This document shows positions 56,955-64,000 of a stretch of DNA of 64,000 bases, in pieces. The notes under the pieces are model-generated. The model was given only the letters and a program-made list of their open reading frames with translations. It searched no databases and was not told where the DNA came from. The position numbers and the translations under genes are program-made. Numbering within the stretch: the stretch's first letter is position 1; each line of letters opens with the position of its first letter. Source of the stretch: Lawsonia intracellularis PHE/MN1-00 (GTDB lineage Bacteria > Desulfobacterota > Desulfovibrionia > Desulfovibrionales > Desulfovibrionaceae); assembly GCF_000055945.1 (NCBI RefSeq), contig NC_008011.1, positions 62,001 through 126,000 of the forward strand. The letters run 5' to 3'.

Positions 56955-57486
56955 AAAAATTATTTAATTAACTTTGTGTTAATATTGTTCTATACATATG
57001 ATAGAAAATAGATTATATTTATTATTCAATACTATTTAACTGTAACAATATATAATTTTTCATTATTAATGCTATAGCTAATTTTATTCTTTAAGGAAAT
57101 CTTATAGCATAAGAGATAATATAATTGCTGAAAATGTAGCAACGCATTAATAAGATCAAGAATTTTTTACTGTTACTAGTTAGCTTTTATAAAAGATTAT
57201 CCTGAAAATATACGATACTCACTTTTTTTATAACTAGCAACAGTTACATATTGTTATTCTATATCTTTATTGTTTTTATTATTAACTTTGTAATTTTGAA
57301 CTTATTATTATTATTATTATAAAAGCTAGATAAAGACGACTAATTTGATAACTAAATTTAATGCTATTAACTTTGCTATGACTATGATTGATTCTTCCTC
57401 AAGTAATGTTATAATAACTCATATTATGTATATAATTTTAGTATATTTTACTTCTTTCTATTTTATAGGGAAGTAACATTTTTATT
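56955..57486. other. AT-rich gap with a short ATT tract
   Basis: About 530 bases between divergent genes, containing an (ATT)5 tract at 57304-57318. No coding frame, hairpin or clear promoter was found, though promoters for both flanking genes must lie here. Confidence 0.45.
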
Positions 57487-58482
57487 ATGGCTACTAATTT
57501 ATTCTCTATCCAAAAGAAATTTACGTTATTCTTAGTTCTTGTAACACTTATTAGTTTTATGTACATTTCATTCACAATCGCAAAAGATAGCTCTAGTTCT
57601 TCAAAAGAAAAAAATGTGTCTAATAAGTTGTATAAAAAGGAACAACTAACTAGATTAGATGAGTGTTATACTGGAGGAGGTAATGGTTATTATCAATGGG
57701 ATTTTGATCTAGATAATATTCCTAAATGGCAGCTATTGGAGCATGGTTTATGGTTAGGAAAGTTTCCAGGCGTGACTAAGGCCGGAGATGTTTTTGAAGT
57801 TGTAATGTTAAAGATTAATCCTCAATATTACGACTTTTCACTTCACATGGCATCACAGACTGGTAAAGCATTTTCTTTACAGGATTGGAGTAATACATAT
57901 GAGCTTAGTGCAGTAATTAATGCTAGTATGTATCTTCCTGATGGCGTTACAAGTACAGGATACCTCCGTAATCATGATCATATTAATAATGCACATGTTG
58001 GAAAGCGTCTTGGAGCTTTTTTTGTTGCATCACCTTATAATTCTACTCTCCCTAATGCAGATCTTCTTGATCGCACAAGCGATAACTGGGAGATACTTCT
58101 CCCTCAATATAAGATAGTTGTCCAAAATTATAGAGTTATTTCTGCTAATCGTCAGTGTTTGTGGAGTACAAAAAAAGTTATTCACTCTATAGCAGCAGTT
58201 GCACGTGATGGGAAAGGTTATTTATTTTTTATTCATACAAAGTATCCAATATCAGATTTAGATTTTGGTAACCTTTTACTCTCATTACCTATTGATATCC
58301 GTATAGTTATGTATGTTGAAGGAGGAAGTCAAGCAGGACTACTTATAAATACTTCTAACTTTAAACAATTATGGATGGGAAAACATCCAGTTAGTATTTT
58401 GTCTATCAATAATACATCAGTACCTATTCCTAATGTTATAGGCATAAAAAAGAGAAAAGGTCCAATACCATCTTTAAAATAG
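57487..58482 (+). CDS. Exported phosphodiester glycosidase-family (NAGPA/DUF2233) protein
   Basis: A 331-residue protein with an N-terminal signal or anchor ('FTLFLVLVTLISFMYISF', residues 12-29) and a Ser/Lys linker. The phosphodiester glycosidase domain follows. Family features are 'FEVVMLKINPQYYDFSLHMA', 'AVINASMYLPDG' where a Gly/Asn loop sits, and the catalytic-core 'RIVMYVEGGSQAGLLI'. Members remove GlcNAc from phosphodiesters or act on cell-wall and teichoic-type links; the substrate here is unknown. The next gene starts six bases after its stop, so they form one unit. Confidence 0.82.
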   Translation: MATNLFSIQKKFTLFLVLVTLISFMYISFTIAKDSSSSSKEKNVSNKLYKKEQLTRLDECYTGGGNGYYQWDFDLDNIPKWQLLEHGLWLGKFPGVTKAGDVFEVVMLKINPQYYDFSLHMASQTGKAFSLQDWSNTYELSAVINASMYLPDGVTSTGYLRNHDHINNAHVGKRLGAFFVASPYNSTLPNADLLDRTSDNWEILLPQYKIVVQNYRVISANRQCLWSTKKVIHSIAAVARDGKGYLFFIHTKYPISDLDFGNLLLSLPIDIRIVMYVEGGSQAGLLINTSNFKQLWMGKHPVSILSINNTSVPIPNVIGIKKRKGPIPSLK

Positions 58483-58487
58483 TCTAA

Positions 58488-59714
58488 TTGACTCCTATGG
58501 GAAATTGTACAAGTAAACTGTATGTAATAATGGTTGGGTTGCCAGCAAGAGGAAAAAGTACGTTAGCAAAACGTATATGCTCTGGACTGGAACAGCAGGG
58601 TATTCAAACAGCTATTTTTAATAATGGAGAGTTACGTCGTACTCTTTTTGGAGGAGAAAGTGCTTGCCCAGAATTTTTTAATCCTCAAAATAAAAGAACA
58701 AAACGCTTTCGAGATCAAATCCTTTATCAAAGTATGGCTGGAGCAAGGGGTTGGTTAGAACAAGGTGGAGATGTTGCTATTATTGATGCTACAAATGGTA
58801 CATTTGTTCAACGGATGAATATCATGATGACATTACAAGATAGACCGTTGCTGTTTGTTGAATGTGTAAATGAAGATCCTTTACTTTTATCAGCATCTAT
58901 TCAACGTAAAACAAAATTACCTGAATTTACAGAACTTTCAGAAGATGAAGCATTAGAGTCGTTCAAAAAACGATTAGCTTATTATGAAAGTGAATATACA
59001 CCATTGAGTAATGAACCTTGTTGGATGAGAGTTGATGCTGTTGATAACCGTATTTTAGCAGAATCTCCATGTAATGACTTACCATACTATGCAGCTATTA
59101 GAGACATTGTTGTTTCAAGATGGGTCCATGATTTATTTTTAGTAAGGCATGGTGAAACAGAATATAATTTAGAAGGAAGAATTGGTGGTGATCCACCTTT
59201 AACAGAAAAAGGACAAGAGCAAGCTAAGCAGTTAGCTGATCATTTTATGTCTATTGATATCCCTTATATTTTTACTTCTACAAAAATTAGGTCTATTCAA
59301 ACAGCAGAACTATTACTTGCTAGCCATAATAAAACTGTTTGTATGGAATTGACTGAGTTTGATGAAATCGATGCAGGTATTTGTGAAGGTATGCGTTATT
59401 TAGATATACGTAAACATATGCCACATGAGTACGAAGCTAGATCAACTAATAAATATAGTTATATATATCCTCAGGGAGAAAGTTATGCCATGCTTAAAGA
59501 ACGTGTGGCACAGGGACTGAGGCGTGCTTTATTTCTTGCAGGTGAAGGAACATTAATGATTATTGGTCATCAGGCTATTAATAGAACCTTATTGTCTTTA
59601 TTCTTATTCCATCGACCAGAAGATGTTCCATATACATATATACCTCAAAATCAATATTACCATATTACTGTGACACAACAGAAAAAGCTTTTTGAAATGA
59701 TTCAATATGCTTAA
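58488..59714 (+). CDS. Bacterial PFK-2/FBPase-2-like bifunctional kinase-phosphatase
   Basis: A fusion in the order found in eukaryotic PFKFB enzymes. The N-terminal kinase has Walker A 'VGLPARGKSTLAKRI', 'IFNNGELRRTLFGG', 'FFNPQN' and 'VAIIDATNGTFVQRMNIM'. The C-terminal histidine-phosphatase domain has 'FLVRHGETEYNLEGRIGGDP' (phospho-His), 'IFTSTKIRSIQTAELL', 'FDEIDAGICEGM' and 'LMIIGHQAINRTL'. At 408 residues both halves look complete. The start is either TTG 58488 or ATG 58497 (MGNCTSK); neither has a binding site, so coupling to the upstream gene is likely. Whether it makes fructose 2,6-bisphosphate is not known. Confidence 0.85.
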   Translation: MTPMGNCTSKLYVIMVGLPARGKSTLAKRICSGLEQQGIQTAIFNNGELRRTLFGGESACPEFFNPQNKRTKRFRDQILYQSMAGARGWLEQGGDVAIIDATNGTFVQRMNIMMTLQDRPLLFVECVNEDPLLLSASIQRKTKLPEFTELSEDEALESFKKRLAYYESEYTPLSNEPCWMRVDAVDNRILAESPCNDLPYYAAIRDIVVSRWVHDLFLVRHGETEYNLEGRIGGDPPLTEKGQEQAKQLADHFMSIDIPYIFTSTKIRSIQTAELLLASHNKTVCMELTEFDEIDAGICEGMRYLDIRKHMPHEYEARSTNKYSYIYPQGESYAMLKERVAQGLRRALFLAGEGTLMIIGHQAINRTLLSLFLFHRPEDVPYTYIPQNQYYHITVTQQKKLFEMIQYA

Positions 59715-59738
59715 AAGCTTTTTTATAAGAGAAAAGAG

Positions 59739-61019
59739 TTATTTCTTTGAATCTCGAAACATATGATATGTAAATTTAAGTATTGAAATAGCATCTTGCA
59801 GTTTTGGCATAGATTTTAGAAAAGATGGTGCTTTAAATCTATCTTTAAGATTTTCAGGCTCATTTATATTTTTTGTTTGTTGAGTATTTGTCTTATGTTG
59901 TTTTTTGTCTTGAGTATTAGCTGAATCTAAAAAAAAGGAAAATTGTTCTTCATTCTTGGAAGAAGAAATAATTTTTTTTGCTGAATGTTCCAGTGATAGA
60001 ATACGTTTTTTGACAGGTTGAAAGAGGTGTTTTCCAAGAAGTTCTGCCAATGGTGCTTCACCAATAGATTTTAAGTATTCTTGGAGGGTTGTTGCAATTT
60101 CTTGAGGATTAGGATTTGCTATACAACCACGAGCAACTTGTTCGTAGAGTAACTCATTTTGAAAAGGTGTACGTCCAGCAATGAGAGCTTGTGCAGCATC
60201 TGAGATATTTTTTTTTGATAAGAATTCGCATGCTTCACTATATAAAGGATTAGATGTACCTTCATTTACTTGGACTAACCGTTGATTAATGGTTTTTGCA
60301 TGTTCCCATTGATGATTTTTTACATAAATATGTAACAGTTCGTCTAATATATCTCTATACTTCCTTTTACTTCCTTTACCTTTCCATGCTGTTGCTAATG
60401 CTAGAAGTGCATTTGCATGTTCAGGTTGATGTTTTACTATATAGTTTAATTGAGTAATAGCTTCATCCCAATTTTTTTCTCGTATGGCTTTAATTCCAGC
60501 TGTATAACTGTTTTCAGAAGATAACTCTTTAGTGCTTTGATGAGTTTTGATAAAATATTCAAGTGCTGTTTCAAAAGCAATTGTATTTGAGGTAACTGTA
60601 TGTTGAATAGATTGTGTTTTTTCCTTAGCTAATTGAATGGACTTAAGTAAATCGGAAGATGAATAAGGACGCTTTAATATGGAATAATACATATTTTCTG
60701 CATGTTCTTGAGAAATGTTTGTTATTGTCATGATAAGAGGAATCTTTTTTAATACAGGATGTAATTGCAATAATTCAACAAACTCTTTTCCTGTTATGTC
60801 TTTTAATTGTTCGTGGCATAGGATAAGATCAGGCATACTAAGTTGATTTAGGTAGTTACTGACAAGGGTTGATGCTGCTTTTATACCTAGCTCCATAAAT
60901 TGAATGCTTTTTACATTAATAGATCGAAGTGATCGACGATCAACCACAGCTACATCTTCATTACGAGCTAAGAGAAAGACATGTATATTGTCTTCAAGTT
61001 GATTTAATAAATTTTTCAT
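59739..61019 (-). CDS. Receiver-like plus TPR domain protein
   Basis: A 426-residue cytoplasmic protein. Residues 1-130 resemble a response-regulator receiver ('PDLILCHEQLKDITGKEFVE', 'IPLIMTITN', then 'KRPYSSSDLLKSI', where the Lys-Pro matches the conserved receiver motif). A phospho-accepting Asp is plausible but not certain. Residues 165-300 are TPR-like ('NWDEAITQLNYIVKHQPEHA', 'ALLALATAWKGKGSKRKYRD'). A disordered Lys/Gln/Thr linker leads to a conserved-looking short tail. Likely a signalling adaptor; partners unknown. No kinase is nearby. Confidence 0.68.
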   Translation of the reverse strand: MKNLLNQLEDNIHVFLLARNEDVAVVDRRSLRSINVKSIQFMELGIKAASTLVSNYLNQLSMPDLILCHEQLKDITGKEFVELLQLHPVLKKIPLIMTITNISQEHAENMYYSILKRPYSSSDLLKSIQLAKEKTQSIQHTVTSNTIAFETALEYFIKTHQSTKELSSENSYTAGIKAIREKNWDEAITQLNYIVKHQPEHANALLALATAWKGKGSKRKYRDILDELLHIYVKNHQWEHAKTINQRLVQVNEGTSNPLYSEACEFLSKKNISDAAQALIAGRTPFQNELLYEQVARGCIANPNPQEIATTLQEYLKSIGEAPLAELLGKHLFQPVKKRILSLEHSAKKIISSSKNEEQFSFFLDSANTQDKKQHKTNTQQTKNINEPENLKDRFKAPSFLKSMPKLQDAISILKFTYHMFRDSKK

Positions 61020-61088
61020 ATAGAGAATATATCTATTCTGAATGAGTACTGTCTAGTAGAAATCTTTTATAAAAAGATAGTAATATTT

Positions 61089-61490
61089 TTAGTTAGTCAC
61101 ATTCTGTGGGAATGGAATAATTTTTTTACAATTATTTTTTTTTATCAACGTTGGATCAGTATTTTTCTTTACAGAAGCCCCACATGTTGAACATAGTTCT
61201 TTATGGTTATCAATATAGCTAAGTATTCCTCTTAATTCATAGCAATGTTTACAAAATGGTCCTTTTTTGCCATCTGTATGATGAAACCAATAGGAATTTC
61301 TATCAAAGTGAAGGTTCTTAGAAAAGAATAATGTATCTTGAACGTCTTGGAGATGAAGACGTAGTTTATTATTTTCATCATGAATTTCAATAAATTCCTG
61401 TTGTAATTCTATAAGTAATTTAAGTGCTTCTTCATGTTTGCCATTAATGGCATATTCATAAACTTGTTTAAATTTATAGTAATTAATCAT
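61089..61490 (-). CDS. Coiled-coil plus zinc-ribbon hypothetical protein
   Basis: A 133-residue protein: a helical N-terminal part (residues 1-55, 'EEALKLLIELQQEFIEIHDE'), then 'NSYWFHHTDGKKGPFCKHCY', whose Cys-x2-Cys pairs with 'CSTCGAS' to form a zinc ribbon. Similar small 'GPFC..CY' proteins occur widely in bacteria without known function. Its leader has an unbroken run of 12 A just before AGGAG (61505-61516 on the plus strand reads T12), an odd feature for a ribosome binding region. Confidence 0.7.
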   Translation of the reverse strand: MINYYKFKQVYEYAINGKHEEALKLLIELQQEFIEIHDENNKLRLHLQDVQDTLFFSKNLHFDRNSYWFHHTDGKKGPFCKHCYELRGILSYIDNHKELCSTCGASVKKNTDPTLIKKNNCKKIIPFPQNVTN

Positions 61491-62342
61491 ACAAGATGCA
61501 CTCCTTTTTTTTTTTTAGTCATACTTTGTTATCGTGTAATAAATAAAAAACTTTAGATTAGGGGAATAGATAGTATTAGTAATAAGAAAAATACATATTT
61601 TAGGATAATCATTAATTAAAAATAGTTACTATATAAATGAAAGGAGCTTTCAAGGAGAGATAGATAACCTACGATATATTAAGGCTAAATCTTAGTTGGG
61701 AATAAATGGCGGAGAAGTATTGCCTAGTTGAGTAAATATGCTAATGTAGCATGTGGTATATGTGATATATTTAGAAGTGATAATAAATTATATTTACACA
61801 ATAACTGTGGTAAGTTTTGTGATATTTAATATTTATAGCATGTTAGTTAAGTAAACCATAATGGTACTAAAAATCATAGTATTAACCAAATAAATAATAC
61901 AGATAGACCTATTTTTAAATATTTATAGAAATTAAACATCATACTACTCATATTATAGTTAGATTCAATTATTAGTAAAAATTATCATTTATTACTATTA
62001 CATTTTTCTATTCTTGTAAGAATAATTGTTATAAGATAAAAATGAGATATAAAATAAGTATATATTAAAAAATAATACATTATAATGAATTAGTATGATT
62101 GTTATAGATTTAGTAATATCTTTGAGTTTAATATATATATATACTTTATTTATATAGACTACAATAGGTTAATATTTCCTATTAGAGTTAATGTATCTTA
62201 ATGTATTGTTATATACTTTATTACTCTAATGTAGAATGAATTTTTATCAAAATAGTTATATAATATGTTCTTATAATATAAGAATCTTAACTTATTATAA
62301 TTAATAAAATAAGTTAATTAAATAATTATAGTAGTTATAGTA
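61491..62342. other. 850-base gap upstream of the zinc-ribbon gene
   Basis: Mostly AT-rich. A slightly less AT-rich part (about 61637-61780) includes AAGGAGAG and a small hairpin ATGCT-AATGT-AGCAT, but no frame there stays open. It could be a gene remnant or small RNA; I cannot decide. An (AT)n run lies near 62133. Confidence 0.4.
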
Positions 62343-63278
62343 CTATTGAAACCATCCTTTACGATAGAAAAAGTAAATAAGAATCCCAGAGATAAGGACC
62401 ATCAAGCCTAATAAAACAAAATATCCATATTCCCATCCAATACCTGGCATGTTTTCAAAATTCATTCCATAAATACTTGTTATAAGCGTTAATGGCATGT
62501 AGACAGTAGAAAGTACAGTAAGTTGTCGAAGTCGTTGTTCTGTCTTTCTTTCCATTAGATACTGGTAAAATTGTTGTATATCCCTCAGGCGCATTTCAAG
62601 GTGTGTCAAACTTCTTACTAGATGTCCTTGTGCTTCAATGCTGTCTTTTAGTGTATCATAAAGTTCATTGAGAAAAGCTTTTTTTGTATGTTGTGTTTCT
62701 AAATTTGTTAATGCATAAAACTGATCTTCAAATTGACTGAGAAGTTGACTAACTTGTCGACGTACATTCACAGCGTCTTGTTCTTTGATAACAACAGTAG
62801 CTAAATCAACTTTTTCCCCAAATTCTTCAGTAGTTAGTCGAGCTCTGGTAAAGCAGCGAATATTTGCATCTATAAGGTTGTCTAAAATATAAGAAATTAA
62901 AGTTGGTATAGATTTTACATCTTCATCCATAGTATTTTTTTGATACTGTATTCTAAGTTGTACAAGAAGAGATACTTGGCTTTGATGGAGAGTAACAAGT
63001 CGATCTGGGAAAATAAGAAATGTTACATACTCACAGTCAGGTATAGACCATTCGCTACGTATAGGAAGTCTAAGTATAGCACAGGTTGAAAAAACTGTAG
63101 CTTCTGGGAACGGTTGGTTTTCAATAGCAATTTCAGAAATTTCAGGAGATATAGAAAGATTATCAAGAAAAGTAATGAGGTCATTTTTACTACCAGCTAT
63201 ATCATACCATTGTATTTTTTCATAAATAGGAATTTTTTTATGGATACTATGTTTTGAGCTATATCGAATTTTTTTCAT
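62343..63278 (-). CDS. corA: CorA-family divalent metal ion transporter
   Basis: A 311-residue magnesium (or cobalt/nickel) channel. The soluble alpha/beta domain and long stalk helix (about residues 160-245, 'AFLNELYDTLKDSIEAQGHL') lead to two C-terminal helices. The selectivity motif 'YGMNFENMP' closes the first, and a short basic tail 'YRKGWFQ' follows the second. All of this is standard for CorA. It is monocistronic. The start at 63278 has no strong binding site. Its function here is presumably Mg2+ supply. Confidence 0.92.
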   Translation of the reverse strand: MKKIRYSSKHSIHKKIPIYEKIQWYDIAGSKNDLITFLDNLSISPEISEIAIENQPFPEATVFSTCAILRLPIRSEWSIPDCEYVTFLIFPDRLVTLHQSQVSLLVQLRIQYQKNTMDEDVKSIPTLISYILDNLIDANIRCFTRARLTTEEFGEKVDLATVVIKEQDAVNVRRQVSQLLSQFEDQFYALTNLETQHTKKAFLNELYDTLKDSIEAQGHLVRSLTHLEMRLRDIQQFYQYLMERKTEQRLRQLTVLSTVYMPLTLITSIYGMNFENMPGIGWEYGYFVLLGLMVLISGILIYFFYRKGWFQ

Positions 63279-63578
63279 ATATGTATTTTCTAGTATATAT
63301 TAAAAGATAGATAGTTAAACATATTTTTTTTTTTAATAAAAAAATGGATAAATAGAATGTAAACTACATTGTAATAATTTATAATTTATTATATAATGTA
63401 TTTAGTTCATATGATACATTATATATCTTTTCAATTGTATATTAATATATTTTTATAAATATTTTACTATTATATTTTGCATCAGTATTTTTTTTTGTAT
63501 TGTTTATAATACGATTTAGTAATTTATATTAATTTATAACTTATTTTACTAAATGATATTACTAACTGTGAGGGAACA
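63279..63578. other. Divergent AT-rich gap
   Basis: About 300 bases with a T11 run near 63323 and no open frame. It should contain promoters for corA (leftward) and the zinc-ribbon gene (rightward), which I could not place. Confidence 0.4.
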
Positions 63579-64000
63579 ATGGCTGATGCTATAGCTCTTG
63601 GAGATCATATTGAATCTAAATGTACACGTTGTCATGATGTAACGGGTCATATTGTAATTTTAATGATTGATGATGAAATTACTAAAGTTGAGTGTAGGGC
63701 TTGTGGAAGTATACATAAGTATTACCCTCCAGTTAATCAAAAGAGTAGTCTAAAAAAGATAAAAGAATCTAGTCCTGGATCTAAAAAAGTACAAAAAGAA
63801 ACAACAACATCTGTTAATGTTATACCAAAAGCTAGTTCTAAAAAGACAAAGTCTCAAAAAGTGAATAGAGAACTAACAGAACAGCAATGGCAAGAAGCTA
63901 TAAATACAAGTTATGGAATACGTAAGCCTTATACCATGACTATAAATTTAGCTCTTGGAGATATTGTAGATCATCCTAAGTTTGGAGAAGGTGTTGTACA
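63579..64000 (+). CDS. Zinc-ribbon hypothetical protein (3' part outside window)
   Basis: The frame from the ATG at 63579 (MADAIALGDHIESKC) stays open to the window edge, 140 residues so far, with GAGGG four bases upstream. Two Cys pairs ('CTRCHD' and 'CRACGS') form a zinc ribbon in residues 14-47. A Lys/Ser-rich linker precedes 'ALGDIVDHPKFGEGVV', a pattern common in small nucleic-acid-associated domains. I do not recognise the full family. The C-terminus is missing because of the window edge, not a mutation. Confidence 0.75.
   Translation, partial: MADAIALGDHIESKCTRCHDVTGHIVILMIDDEITKVECRACGSIHKYYPPVNQKSSLKKIKESSPGSKKVQKETTTSVNVIPKASSKKTKSQKVNRELTEQQWQEAINTSYGIRKPYTMTINLALGDIVDHPKFGEGVV

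Overview
The window is a stretch of chromosome from an AT-rich, host-restricted member of the Desulfovibrionales. The small genome style, the long AT-rich gaps, the Desulfovibrio-like gene set (yajC-secD-secF, ftsK-lolA, a MucR/Ros regulator, DksA, KdsD, QueF) and a block of Ser/Thr-rich secreted-type small proteins all point to Lawsonia intracellularis or a very close relative. The species name is recognition, not a database result. I see no rRNA, CRISPR array, prophage or intact insertion sequence.

Layout. 1-2770: Sec accessory genes secF (cut by the window edge), secD and yajC. 3477-11637: a small acidic protein, a giant AsmA-type envelope protein, a RecB/AddA-type helicase-nuclease and a plant-type ATP phosphofructokinase. 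12229-18937: a frameshift-linked small membrane ORF pair, an RlmB-like rRNA methyltransferase, an MltD-type lytic transglycosylase, a NitT/TauT/SsuABC-type ABC importer and a DUF1269 protein. 19706-29409: a GlpR-like repressor, NadD, a TPR membrane protein, MucR, LolA, FtsK, EF-P and EngB, separated by long AT-rich gaps.

29766-34385 is the accessory heart of the window. It is a same-strand array of small Ser/Thr-rich proteins with strong ribosome binding sites and no Sec signals. Five of them, including a 56-aa one, share a hydrophobic motif built on 'LGxSE'. Another carries three repeats of [DE]PIYD[VT]P, a tyrosine motif combining features of EPIYA effectors and of the YDxP repeats of host p130Cas. 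I read this array as candidate type III secretion effectors. A compact structured RNA element (30480-30550) lies just upstream.

35539-46329: an inactive-looking rhodanese, a metallophosphoesterase plus ugpC-ugpB-ugpA-ugpE for glycerol-3-phosphate or glycerophosphodiester uptake (which fits the GlpR-like regulator at 19.7 kb), an ArnT/PMT-like glycosyltransferase, an SDR39U1 epimerase, a DUF457 membrane protein and KdsD. 46690-47930: a decayed Ca2+/cation antiporter pseudogene. 48000-48376: the SRP RNA gene (minus strand) and a tRNA-Ser(GCT), each with a visible promoter.

48475-63278: a methyltransferase, DksA, dut-argD-yhcH, queF-coaX-eno, an LPS heptosyltransferase, a phosphodiester glycosidase coupled to a bacterial PFK-2/FBPase-2-like bifunctional protein, a receiver/TPR protein, a zinc-ribbon protein and CorA. 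A partial zinc-ribbon gene begins at 63579. Across the window, four trinucleotide tracts of exactly seven units occur in genes, a pseudogene and a gap, as expected of slippage-prone VNTR loci.
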